A stretch of DNA of 58,508 nucleotides, taken from contig JAEEJP010000122.1 in assembly GCA_016281925.1 (NCBI GenBank), forward strand, positions 1-58,508. Direction: 5' to 3'. Made by a program: the position numbers and the translations under genes. The notes beneath the pieces were generated by a model, which did no database searches, had not been told where the DNA came from, and saw nothing but the letters and a program-made list of their open reading frames with translations. This document shows positions 32,695 through 41,847 of this stretch, in pieces; position 1 is the first letter of the stretch, and each line of letters starts with the position of its first letter. Source of the stretch: Methanomassiliicoccaceae archaeon. Its GTDB lineage: Archaea > Thermoplasmatota > Thermoplasmata > Methanomassiliicoccales > Methanomethylophilaceae.

Positions 32695-34578
32695 ATGAAA
32701 GCAGAAATGAAAATAATCGCGGTCGCGGCATCTATGTTCGCTATCATGGCGTGTTTCGCTATGATTGCAGACGAATCTGATGCTGAGCTCCACATAGTTG
32801 ACAATACTGCTACTGATCAGCCATACTATGATTCAGAAGCGGAACTTGCCGAAAACTGGTGCTGGTGGGATGAGAAAGACGGAAAGGTGTTCCCTGTGCC
32901 GTTGGCTGGCGAGGATATAAAGAGAGCGTATTACACTCTCTTCCAGGCAGGATACAAGGGCCTTAACCAGAAGTACAGCATTAGGGACGTAAACGTCATA
33001 GGTTTCAAGTTGATGGGTATCAACAGCAGCCAGGGAAGTTACAACCTTGAGATAATTAATATCAACAAAGAAATCAAACTGACGGAAGATGATATGAACA
33101 AGGATATCAGCAGGCCGGGAAGATATGTATTCGAGGATGCTGTCTTGTTCTCAGTTACATATACAGACGAGAAGGGAAAGGTTTATACCGCACCCAACCT
33201 CCTGGCTCCGTTCATAGTGACGAAGGAAAAGGTGAGTCTTGGTGAACAAGGTGTAGCCTATATCTATGATGGGTTCGAAAAGAAGTTTGATTATGTAAAT
33301 CACTCCGATATAGATCCCAAATTCCCTGGTTTAAAAGAAACAGATTTTAAATTGACCGGTTCAGTAAAGGCGACTGCTGCCAATCAGGCGACGGTAAATA
33401 GTGTCGATGGCTATAAAGTTCACGTTATACTCGACAGAATGAATACTGATGATAGGTACTACATCGATCAGGACATAACCTGGTTCATTCTTCCTAAGAA
33501 CATCGAGGACTGGCACTGGGAATTATTCAGCAAAGTGTACGATGTAGGTATAACTACCACTCCGATTACGTATGGGCAGGCCCCTACCGTCAACGATGTT
33601 ACATTGCACTACTACTATTCCGAGTACCCCGCGATGGCCAACAGTGCCAAGTGCGACCCTGTTCCTAGCATTAACAACATCGTTAAGGGAATTTACGGTT
33701 CCTACACCGTAAAGGGTGTGCAGGTTACAGACGACAGGTCCCAGCTGGAAGTTGAAGTGAATGGAATCGACAACTACACCGGAACTAGGACTGTTTTCAT
33801 CGACCTCATTCCTCTGGATCTTAACCAGATCGGAGCCGTTCTCCATGTGGACACCATCCACACCGACGGATCCATAATCTCCAAGACGTTCGATGACTCC
33901 AACGTGTTCCTGTTCCCCATCGACAAGTATGTCGACGAGGTCTACCCTGCGTTCTGCCGCGGTGACTATCAGCTCGTCGCTCTCAGCGCCCGCGGAGGAA
34001 CCATCATCGACGAGCCCAACGGGATCACCAGCGGAGAGACCGCCAGCGAATGGAACTACATGGAGCTCCACGCAATCGAGGGCAGCGGATACACCGGATG
34101 CATCGTCGGACACTTCTACGAGGCTTTCGACGGCGCTACCGCCGGAATAATCTTCAACGCCGCCGGAAACCAGGTCATCGGATACGAAGGCGTTTCCGAG
34201 AATGTGGTCATACCCGACATGAACAACAGCCACAAGGTCACCAAGATCGCGGACAAGGCGTTCTACAACAACAAGAACATCAAGAGCGTCATCATCGGAG
34301 ACAACGTCACCAGCATTGGAATGAAGGCTTTCGCGGGCTGCTCCAAGCTGGCCAGTGTCACCATCGGCGACTCTGTCAAGGTCATCAGCTACTACGCATT
34401 CTTCGGATGCAAGAACATTACTGAGCTCGACTTCGGATCCAAGCTCATCGTCGTAAGGACCCAGGCTTTCGGAGGCCTCACCTTCATGGACGGAGAGAAC
34501 GTTCTCGAGCCGGCCGCCAAGAACCTCGTGGGCAACAAGTTCACCGCCATTTCCAAGGGTGTACTTGCGCTTTCTTGA
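32695..34578 (+). CDS. BspA-like LRR_5 secreted protein
   Basis: 627 residues from ATG 32695 behind AGGAGGT. N-terminal signal peptide (MKAEMKIIAVAASMFAIM...), a long N-terminal region with SVTYTDEKGKVYTAPNLLAPFIV, an MBG-like strand domain (ITYGQAPTVNDVTLHYYY), then only about three LRR_5 units near the C-terminus (KAFYNNKNIKSVIIGDNVTS, IGMKAFAGCSKLASVTIGD) and a terminal cap (FMDGENVLEPAAKNLVGNKF). BspA-type proteins bind host or matrix surfaces. No C-terminal membrane anchor is visible. First of three consecutive related genes. Confidence 0.82.
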   Translation: MKAEMKIIAVAASMFAIMACFAMIADESDAELHIVDNTATDQPYYDSEAELAENWCWWDEKDGKVFPVPLAGEDIKRAYYTLFQAGYKGLNQKYSIRDVNVIGFKLMGINSSQGSYNLEIININKEIKLTEDDMNKDISRPGRYVFEDAVLFSVTYTDEKGKVYTAPNLLAPFIVTKEKVSLGEQGVAYIYDGFEKKFDYVNHSDIDPKFPGLKETDFKLTGSVKATAANQATVNSVDGYKVHVILDRMNTDDRYYIDQDITWFILPKNIEDWHWELFSKVYDVGITTTPITYGQAPTVNDVTLHYYYSEYPAMANSAKCDPVPSINNIVKGIYGSYTVKGVQVTDDRSQLEVEVNGIDNYTGTRTVFIDLIPLDLNQIGAVLHVDTIHTDGSIISKTFDDSNVFLFPIDKYVDEVYPAFCRGDYQLVALSARGGTIIDEPNGITSGETASEWNYMELHAIEGSGYTGCIVGHFYEAFDGATAGIIFNAAGNQVIGYEGVSENVVIPDMNNSHKVTKIADKAFYNNKNIKSVIIGDNVTSIGMKAFAGCSKLASVTIGDSVKVISYYAFFGCKNITELDFGSKLIVVRTQAFGGLTFMDGENVLEPAAKNLVGNKFTAISKGVLALS

Positions 34579-34589
34579 AACTATAACGG

Positions 34590-34603
34590 GGGGCTTCGGC
34601 CCC
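34590..34603 (+). terminator. UUCG-loop hairpin after the first BspA-like gene
   Basis: GGGGC-TTCG-GCCCC, a stable tetraloop hairpin, starts 12 nt after the stop and is followed by TCTCCTTT. Probable terminator. Confidence 0.6.
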
Positions 34604-34798
34604 TCTCCTTTGCAATCAGCAGCTCGATTGTGTCAGAACTGCGATAGCAATATAGGCGCTGCAATCCGAATGCAAACTTCTTGGGAGACTCCAATCTAGT
34701 TCAGAATCCTGATGAGATGGTATCCAACCGTTCTTGGCACCGATATGATGCCGGCCGATCAGTTATCAGGCGAGTGCATTCAAGCAAGGAGGCGCGAA

Positions 34799-37700
34799 AT
34801 GAAAATAGAGACAAAACTAATCATGGCGATCGTGCCGCTGTTTGTTATTGCGGCAACCTGCGTCGCATTCACGGATGACTCTGATGCTCTTGCGGCCGAA
34901 CAGGGCAGTTGGTATGTGTCGGACGGCTCCAACGGATTCGCTGAAAGCGGCGTCAGGCATATCATCGAGAACACGGAGAGGATGGGCCTCAGAATGAGCG
35001 TTCGTACCTTATCCGATTCAGAGGTCCCGGCCATCATAGAAAAGGTGCCTTTGAACGAAATAATAGAAATCGTCGATTATGTTTTCGACGGAAACGTCAA
35101 GGAATTCGATTTCGAAATCAGGGATTCTGTAAAAAAAGACCTTGGTCAAGATTCTGCGGCATTGAAAGAGTGGATTGCGAACCGCATAATGCCCAGTTTC
35201 GAAATCAATGGATTTACCATCGAAAGCACGATCCAGGCGTGCTTCGCCGGCGAGTATACGGTATATCTGTCGATCCCGGAAAGCGCCGATCATGATGCTC
35301 ACATCATCCCTGTCGTCTGGACCATCCTACCTAAGGACATCACGGACAAGCGCGGAATCACGGTGGAGACGGTCCCCCTGACATACGGCCAGTCCGTCTC
35401 CGAGAAGAACGTCATTCTGCATTACAATTATTCAACCTATCCCGAGAGCCCCAGCGACTTATGCAATCCGATCCCGTATGAAGGGGAGAATACGGAGTAT
35501 GGTTCGTACGACGTGGAGGAAATCGCGGAATCAAGAACTTCAGATTCTGTGAAGGTCAGGATAACTGGAACAGGGAACTTCACTGGGACCAGAGAAGTGG
35601 CCGTTGAAATAACTCACGCCGGCTACATATTCGCCGACTCCGGGCTCCGTTTCGAAATCATTTCTATGGAAACCGCTTCCGTTTCAGTAGTCAGTTACGA
35701 AGGGAATCCCGTCAGCCTGACGATTCCGGCCCAGGCCTCGTTCAACGGAATTGTGTTTTCAGTCTCATCCATTTCAGACAAGGCATTCTGCGGCTGCAAG
35801 GCCGTCGGGAGCATTGACCTGGGTTCTGTGCACAGCGTGGGCACGAAAGCCTTCGCCGACTGCCCGTCGCTCAAAGCCGTTATCGCAGGCGGCTCTTTGG
35901 AATCCATCGGAGAATATGCGTTCCAAGGGTGCTCTTCCCTGCAATCCGTCTGCATCCCCGATTCGGTGACGTACATAGGGAAGTCCGCATTCGGGGATCT
36001 GGCATTCTACGGCTCCGACGGTGTGTCCGTCCTGGGCTCGGATGCGGAGTCCCTTCGCGGATATGAGTACGGGAGAATCGGCAATAAGATGGTCCGCGCC
36101 GTCGGAGCGGGCGATGTCTTCTCCGATTCCGGGCTCAGATACGCAGTAATTTCCTTAAATCCGCTGTCTGTTTCCGTGATCGGATACGAAGGCTCCCCGG
36201 CAGCCGTGACCATACCGGGCGAGGTCTCGCTGAACGGAACGGCGTTCGCGGTCTCTTCGGTCGCAGACAAGGCGTTCTACGGGTGCGGCACCCTCAGGAG
36301 CCTCGACCTCGGATCCGTGGGCAGCGTGGGCATGAAAGCATTCGCCAGATGCTCCTCGCTGACCTCCGTCGACGCCAGCGGCCCCCTGAAATCCTTAGGG
36401 GCGTATGCGTTCTACGGATGCAATGGGATCGAAGACATCTGTTTCGGAGACGGTCTGAAATCCGCCGGCTACCGTCCATTCAGCCTATCGTTCAAGGATT
36501 CCGATGGGAACGTTCTCGATGCGGACGCCAAGACTCTCCGCAGCAATGCGTTCATCAGCATCGGCGGCTCCCTCGTCCGCTTCGCCGCAGAGGTGGGGAA
36601 CAGCCTCTGCCTCGGCGATCTGGTGTATCGTGTCGTCGATGCGCCTGCCCTCGGATTCTCTGTAGCTGGTTTCATGTACGGCATAACGGATGCCCACATC
36701 CCAGAAGCGGTGGTATGCGGAGGATACAGCATAGATGTCGTCTCCATCGGCGAGAATGCGTTCTACGGATGCTCATCTCTGGTTTCGGCATCCATTCCCG
36801 GTTCGGTGGTCGGCATCGGCGAGAATGCGTTCTACGGATGCTCTGCCCTAAGCAGGTTCGACGGGACCTACGGCGGAATCACAGACGGCGTGATGCTGAT
36901 CGCGGATTCGGAGATCCTGGTCTGCGCCACCGGCCCGGACGTCGCATCCCTGTACATACCCGATTCGGTGATCAGCATCCGTGACGGCGCGTTCGGAACG
37001 CTGGAGTTCTATGGCTCCGACGGGGCAGCTCTGGGCACAGACGCAGAAGCTCTGCGCGGCCACTTATATAACAGAGAAGGAGACAGGATGGTCCGCGCCG
37101 TCGGAGTGGGCGACGTCTTCTCTGATTCAGGGCTCAGGTATTCGGTAATATCCTTGGATCCGCTGTCCGTTTCCGTCATAGGATACGAAGGCTCCCCGTT
37201 GGCCGTCGCCATACCCGGCGAGGTCCCGCTGAACGGAGTGTCGTTCGCCGTCTCTTCGGTCGCAGACAAGGCGTTCTACGGGTGCGAAACCCTCAGGAGT
37301 CTCGACCTCGGGTCCGTGAGCAGCGTGGGCATGAAAGCATTCGCCAGATGCTCCTCGCTGGCCGCCTTCGATGCGGGCGATTCTCTGGAATCCATAGGCG
37401 TGTATGCGTTCTACGGGTGTTCTGCGCTGGAAAAGCTGGACTCAGGCGCATGTCTGAAATCCATCGGCTCTCGTGCGTTTGACAGATGCTCCTCCCTGCA
37501 GTGGACATCGATTTCCGGCAGCCTGGAATCCATCGGCTCCCATGCGTTCGGGCTTCCCTTCAGAGACGCGAACGGAGATGCTCTGGCCATGGATGCCGAG
37601 GCGCTCCGCGGATACGGCTATTTCAGCGACGGCGACGCGTTCGTGCGTTTCTCCATACCGGAAGGGAGAATAATCTGGTCCGGCGACGTCAAACTGGGCG

Positions 37701-38866
37701 TCGTTATGTCTCCCAGGCCAGCGGCTTCCGTCATCGGGTATTATCCCGGCATCGATGAAGCCGATATCCCGTCGTCGGTGAGCTGCGACGGATATGATCT
37801 GGAAGTCGTATCCATCGACGAGAAAGCATTCATGTGGTGCGATTCTCTGAGATCCGTCAGCATACCCGGATCGGTAAAAACCATCGGCGACTATGCGTTC
37901 TACCTGTGCTCATCTCTGGCTTCGGTATCCATCCCCGAGTCTGTGGAGTCGATTGGGCACGCCGCGTTCTCCGGATGCCCGTCGCTCGAATCATTCTCCG
38001 GCGGCTACGCAGGAATAGCGGGCGGCGTGATGCTCGTCAGCGGTTCTGCGCTGGTATCATGCGCCGCCGGCCCGAGCATAGTGTCCGTAACCGTTCCAGA
38101 TACGGTGACGCTCATCGACTGGAATTCGTTCGACGGATGCGCTTCCCTGGAAACCGTGCACATACCAGGAACCGTTGCGTCCATAGGCGATGACGCGTTC
38201 TACAGGTGCCCTTCCCTCGCATATGTATCCATACCCGGATCAGTGGCGTCCATCGGACTGCATGCATTCGGTTCGCTGAAGTTCTATGGCATCGACGGGG
38301 AGACCGAGCTTCCTGTGGACGCGGAAACGCTCCGCGGGCACGTCTATGAGAGGGTCGGCGACAGGATGGTCCAGGCAGTCGAGGCAGGGGGCGTCTTTGC
38401 CGATTCCGGCCTCGAATACAGGATCTTATCTCTGGATCCGTGCTCCGTCGCCGTCGCCGGCTATGAAGACGGAGCCATCGATGTGGCAGTTCCTGATGAA
38501 GTGTCTTTCAGAGGGGCCGTCTATTCCGTGGTTTCGATAGCGGACAAGGCGTTCTACGGCTGCAAGACAATCGAGAGCATCAGCCTCGGCTCTGCCGTCA
38601 GCGTAGGCATGAAGGCGTTCGCCAGGTGCTCCAGTCTCAAGACCGTCGAATTCGGCGATTCGGTCAGGACCGTGGATCATTATGCGTTCTACGGATGCAC
38701 CGGGCTCAGCGAGATCCATTTCGACGGCGGCCTCAGAACGGTGAAAGGCCACGCTTTCGACGGCGTGACTTTCATGGACGGACAGGGCATCCTGGATCCT
38801 GTTCCCAAGAACCTTGCCGGCAATGATTTCATCGGCTCTTCCAGCGTCCTTTATCTGGCCGCATAA
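34799..38866 (+). CDS. Large BspA-like LRR_5 surface protein
   Basis: 1355 residues from ATG 34799 behind AAGGAGG. Signal peptide (MKIETKLIMAIVPLFVIAA), an MBG-like region (LTYGQSVSEKNVILHYNYS), then about five successive blocks, each an LRR_5 array with units of about 23 residues (KAFYGC...LRSLDLGSV), a cap module (FYGSDG...DAEALRGHLY...MVRAVG) and a beta module (SDSGLRYSVISLDPLSVSV). It ends with the cap FMDGQGILDPVPKNLAGNDF and LYLAA. The block-wise layout points to internal duplication. Likely cell-surface adhesin; no anchor visible. Confidence 0.85.
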   Translation: MKIETKLIMAIVPLFVIAATCVAFTDDSDALAAEQGSWYVSDGSNGFAESGVRHIIENTERMGLRMSVRTLSDSEVPAIIEKVPLNEIIEIVDYVFDGNVKEFDFEIRDSVKKDLGQDSAALKEWIANRIMPSFEINGFTIESTIQACFAGEYTVYLSIPESADHDAHIIPVVWTILPKDITDKRGITVETVPLTYGQSVSEKNVILHYNYSTYPESPSDLCNPIPYEGENTEYGSYDVEEIAESRTSDSVKVRITGTGNFTGTREVAVEITHAGYIFADSGLRFEIISMETASVSVVSYEGNPVSLTIPAQASFNGIVFSVSSISDKAFCGCKAVGSIDLGSVHSVGTKAFADCPSLKAVIAGGSLESIGEYAFQGCSSLQSVCIPDSVTYIGKSAFGDLAFYGSDGVSVLGSDAESLRGYEYGRIGNKMVRAVGAGDVFSDSGLRYAVISLNPLSVSVIGYEGSPAAVTIPGEVSLNGTAFAVSSVADKAFYGCGTLRSLDLGSVGSVGMKAFARCSSLTSVDASGPLKSLGAYAFYGCNGIEDICFGDGLKSAGYRPFSLSFKDSDGNVLDADAKTLRSNAFISIGGSLVRFAAEVGNSLCLGDLVYRVVDAPALGFSVAGFMYGITDAHIPEAVVCGGYSIDVVSIGENAFYGCSSLVSASIPGSVVGIGENAFYGCSALSRFDGTYGGITDGVMLIADSEILVCATGPDVASLYIPDSVISIRDGAFGTLEFYGSDGAALGTDAEALRGHLYNREGDRMVRAVGVGDVFSDSGLRYSVISLDPLSVSVIGYEGSPLAVAIPGEVPLNGVSFAVSSVADKAFYGCETLRSLDLGSVSSVGMKAFARCSSLAAFDAGDSLESIGVYAFYGCSALEKLDSGACLKSIGSRAFDRCSSLQWTSISGSLESIGSHAFGLPFRDANGDALAMDAEALRGYGYFSDGDAFVRFSIPEGRIIWSGDVKLGVVMSPRPAASVIGYYPGIDEADIPSSVSCDGYDLEVVSIDEKAFMWCDSLRSVSIPGSVKTIGDYAFYLCSSLASVSIPESVESIGHAAFSGCPSLESFSGGYAGIAGGVMLVSGSALVSCAAGPSIVSVTVPDTVTLIDWNSFDGCASLETVHIPGTVASIGDDAFYRCPSLAYVSIPGSVASIGLHAFGSLKFYGIDGETELPVDAETLRGHVYERVGDRMVQAVEAGGVFADSGLEYRILSLDPCSVAVAGYEDGAIDVAVPDEVSFRGAVYSVVSIADKAFYGCKTIESISLGSAVSVGMKAFARCSSLKTVEFGDSVRTVDHYAFYGCTGLSEIHFDGGLRTVKGHAFDGVTFMDGQGILDPVPKNLAGNDFIGSSSVLYLAA

Positions 38867-38877
38867 ACCATTTAGCA

Positions 38878-38897
38878 GGGGGAGGGTCTCCTCCCCC
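38878..38897 (+). terminator. Hairpin after the large BspA-like gene
   Basis: GGGGGAGG-GTCT-CCTCCCCC, 8-bp perfect stem 12 nt after the stop. A near-identical hairpin follows the next BspA-like gene, so the gene ends were duplicated together. Confidence 0.65.
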
Positions 38898-39080
38898 CAT
38901 CCCTGCCTGTTCAGAGCTGCACTTTTCCTTTCCGGAGAGCAGTCGCGGCCATATCCGTGCCGGTCGCTTGCAATGTTTCGGATCAGACCACAGTCATCGT
39001 TCCGGCGGTGCAAGCCAGGGTTTTCTTTCAGGTTTTACTTTCAAATCAGGCAGATTGCTTTCATTAAGCGAGGCGACAGT

Positions 39081-41726
39081 ATGAAAACAGAAATGAAATC
39101 ATTCGCGGCGGTAGCGATCATCTTTGCTATGGCGGCGGCTGGATTCGCATTCGCGGGCGAGTCCGCTGCCGCTGATGATGGCAGATACATAGATGAAAAC
39201 GGATGGGCGAGAAATGTCGGCGATTTCCCGGGTACGCTTGCAGATCTGTACCCAAATAAAAAATACGACACATTATTTCTTGCTGATTTCAAATCATCAG
39301 GGGATTACACAAGTGATGATGTAAAACTGATGAGCATCAGTATGGGAGGGATGCAGCGGCATGTATCCGTTATGATCAATTATGTCGATACCGAGAAGAT
39401 AAGGGAGGAAATGCTGGGCGGCAATCTGAGCGCAGATCAATACGGCAGATATGCGGTCTGGGACGCGGTCGGTTTTTCGATCACGGTCTCATTCGATGAT
39501 CGTCTATATTATTTCATACCCCATCTGACTGCTCCGATTGTCATCGAAAAAAGTGAGCGGCCCGGCAGCGTCGACATCGGGTATGTCGATGAGAATGGGT
39601 GGGCCAGAGATGTCGGACGTTTTCCGATGCTGAATGAAAAATACGACGCATCATTCACGGCGTTTTTCAAACAAGGCACTGAATACACGCTTGATGACAT
39701 AATGCGCATTGCTTTCATCATGGATGATGCCATCTCAGTATCTGTCGGGGAGATCTCTGTCGATTCAGGGAGAATAAGCGGGGAGATTCTGAGCGGCAAT
39801 CTGAGCGCAGATCAATACGGCAGATACGCGGTTTGGGGGGCGGTCAAATTCAGCGTCACTGTAGTACATGAAGACGGCAACACATATACAGCAACTAATT
39901 TGCTGGCACCTTTGGTCATCGAAAAAAGAAATGATTCTTCTCCCGTTGTCACCGAAACATTTGAATCGGATGGGTTCGAGTACGCCATTTCGTCCATAGA
40001 GCAATTCGAGGCGTCGATAACAGGATGCAAAGATACGATCGGGACGCTTGCCGTGCCTGATTCTGTGTGTTACAAGGGCAGGGAGTTCAATGTCATTTCC
40101 ATCGGCGACAAAGCTTTCTACGGCTGCGCCTCCCTGATTTCTGTCGATCTCGGTTCTGTGGAGACGGTCGGCATGAAAGCTTTTGCCAATTGCGCCAACA
40201 TAAAGTCTCTGATGATTCCGGATACCGTCAAGGAATTCAGGCCATATGCTTTCTACGGCTGCTCGTCTCTGAAATCCCTGGACATCCCCGGCGACGATGT
40301 CATAGTAGGCACCAGCGCATTCAGCGCTTGCAAAGGCATGGAATCGATAAGCTTCACCGGCAGCGGAGCGATTTTGGGCACCAATTCGTTCTACAAGAAC
40401 AATAAAGTGGCTTCCATCGATCTCTCGACCGTGGCGTCCGTCGGATTCAAGGCTTTCCCCTATTGCAACGGCATTGTGTCTCTGACCATCCCGGGCGGTT
40501 TGGAGATGGGAGCCTATGCTTTCTACGGCTGCGCCAATCTCAGGGGTCTAGCAATCGAGGAAGGCGTCGAATCCATAAGCAAGAGCGCTTTCAGCGGATG
40601 CAAGGCTCTGAGCGGCGTGTCGTTCCCGAGTACCTTGAAATCCATAGGCGAAAACGCGTTCCATGGCGTGAGATTCTATGAGGGCTCTGCGGTTTTGGAT
40701 GTTACCGCGGAGAATCTTGCCGGAAAGACCTTCATCGGCTCCGGCGGGAAGCTTTATCCCGCTGGGCTTTCAGACGGAGATGCCTTCGAAGTCGGCGGCC
40801 TTATGTATGAGGTCACATCCGCCGCTTTCCGCGAGGCATCTCTGATAGGATGCACCGAGCCCCGTGTTTCGCTCGAGGTTCCGTCTGATGTGGCATTCAA
40901 GGGAACCGATCTCAAGGTAGTTTCCGTCGGATCCAAGGCTTTCTTCCATGACGATTCGTTGGTTTCCGTAGATCTGGGGTCGGTCAGGGAAATAGACATG
41001 AAAGCTTTCGCCATGTGCAGATCATTGAAGGAAGTCCGTCTCGGAAGCTCCCTTGAAGCGATCAGCTATTATGCCTTCTACAGCTGTCCAGCTATAGAGG
41101 TCCTTGATGTCCCCTCATCCCTGATGGACGTGCGTCTTCATGCGCTCGGATCTCTGAAGCTCATGGACGGCGATAAGATCCTTTCTCATGACGCTGAATC
41201 CATCGCCGGAAAGATCTTCTGCGGTGCCGAACGCGTTTTGAAGACAGACTTCGACGGCACATTCACCCGCGGGGGCCTTACGTATTCAGTATCCGGATCA
41301 TCAGCAACTTTGACCGGATACATCGCTCCGATCACTTCTCTGACCGTGCCATCCGAAGTCTCCTATGGCGGCAAAGTGTACTCCGTGAGTTCGGTAGGTG
41401 ACAAGGCGTTCTATGGCTGCTCCACGCTGACGTCGGTTGATCTGGGTTCCGTCGTTTCCGTCGGCATCAAAGCATTCTCAAATTGCGTTTCTTTGGAGGG
41501 CATCGATCTGGGGGACTCGCTCAAATCAATCGGCGCTTATGCGTTCTATGGCTGTCGCAATGTGGACAATTTGGATGCGCCATTTATGCTTCAATCGATC
41601 GGAACCGGCGCTTTCGGCGGTTTCGTTTTCAAGGATGCGTCCGGAACCAGGGTCAGCGCCGCCGCCGAAAACCTTCGCGGCCATGGGTTCTCTGGATCGT
41701 CCAGCGTCCTTTATCTGGCCGCATAA
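39081..41726 (+). CDS. BspA-like LRR_5 surface protein with duplicated N-terminal domain
   Basis: 881 residues. Signal peptide (MKTEMKSFAAVAIIFAMAAAG), then two copies of a domain of about 120 residues, each starting YxDENGWARxVGxFP and containing NLSADQYGRYAVW and a closing LxAPxVIEK. LRR_5 arrays follow (KAFYGCASLISVDLGSVETVG and relatives, shown here shortened) with internal cap modules, ending FKDASGTRVSAAAENLRGHGF and LYLAA. Start ATG 39081 after GAGGCGAC. Likely surface adhesin or binding protein. Confidence 0.84.
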   Translation: MKTEMKSFAAVAIIFAMAAAGFAFAGESAAADDGRYIDENGWARNVGDFPGTLADLYPNKKYDTLFLADFKSSGDYTSDDVKLMSISMGGMQRHVSVMINYVDTEKIREEMLGGNLSADQYGRYAVWDAVGFSITVSFDDRLYYFIPHLTAPIVIEKSERPGSVDIGYVDENGWARDVGRFPMLNEKYDASFTAFFKQGTEYTLDDIMRIAFIMDDAISVSVGEISVDSGRISGEILSGNLSADQYGRYAVWGAVKFSVTVVHEDGNTYTATNLLAPLVIEKRNDSSPVVTETFESDGFEYAISSIEQFEASITGCKDTIGTLAVPDSVCYKGREFNVISIGDKAFYGCASLISVDLGSVETVGMKAFANCANIKSLMIPDTVKEFRPYAFYGCSSLKSLDIPGDDVIVGTSAFSACKGMESISFTGSGAILGTNSFYKNNKVASIDLSTVASVGFKAFPYCNGIVSLTIPGGLEMGAYAFYGCANLRGLAIEEGVESISKSAFSGCKALSGVSFPSTLKSIGENAFHGVRFYEGSAVLDVTAENLAGKTFIGSGGKLYPAGLSDGDAFEVGGLMYEVTSAAFREASLIGCTEPRVSLEVPSDVAFKGTDLKVVSVGSKAFFHDDSLVSVDLGSVREIDMKAFAMCRSLKEVRLGSSLEAISYYAFYSCPAIEVLDVPSSLMDVRLHALGSLKLMDGDKILSHDAESIAGKIFCGAERVLKTDFDGTFTRGGLTYSVSGSSATLTGYIAPITSLTVPSEVSYGGKVYSVSSVGDKAFYGCSTLTSVDLGSVVSVGIKAFSNCVSLEGIDLGDSLKSIGAYAFYGCRNVDNLDAPFMLQSIGTGAFGGFVFKDASGTRVSAAAENLRGHGFSGSSSVLYLAA

Positions 41727-41737
41727 ACGATTTGCCA

Positions 41738-41755
41738 GGGGAGGGTCTCCTCCCC
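41738..41755 (+). terminator. Hairpin after the third BspA-like gene
   Basis: GGGGAGG-GTCT-CCTCCCC followed by ATTTTC. Same design and loop as the hairpin at 38878-38897. Confidence 0.65.
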
Positions 41756-41847
41756 ATTTTCCGAAAGATATGTTTCCGTCCGGAAAACCGTATATACTAT
41801 TATTATCATTATTGATAATATAATCAAAAACAATAAAGGTGTGGAAT

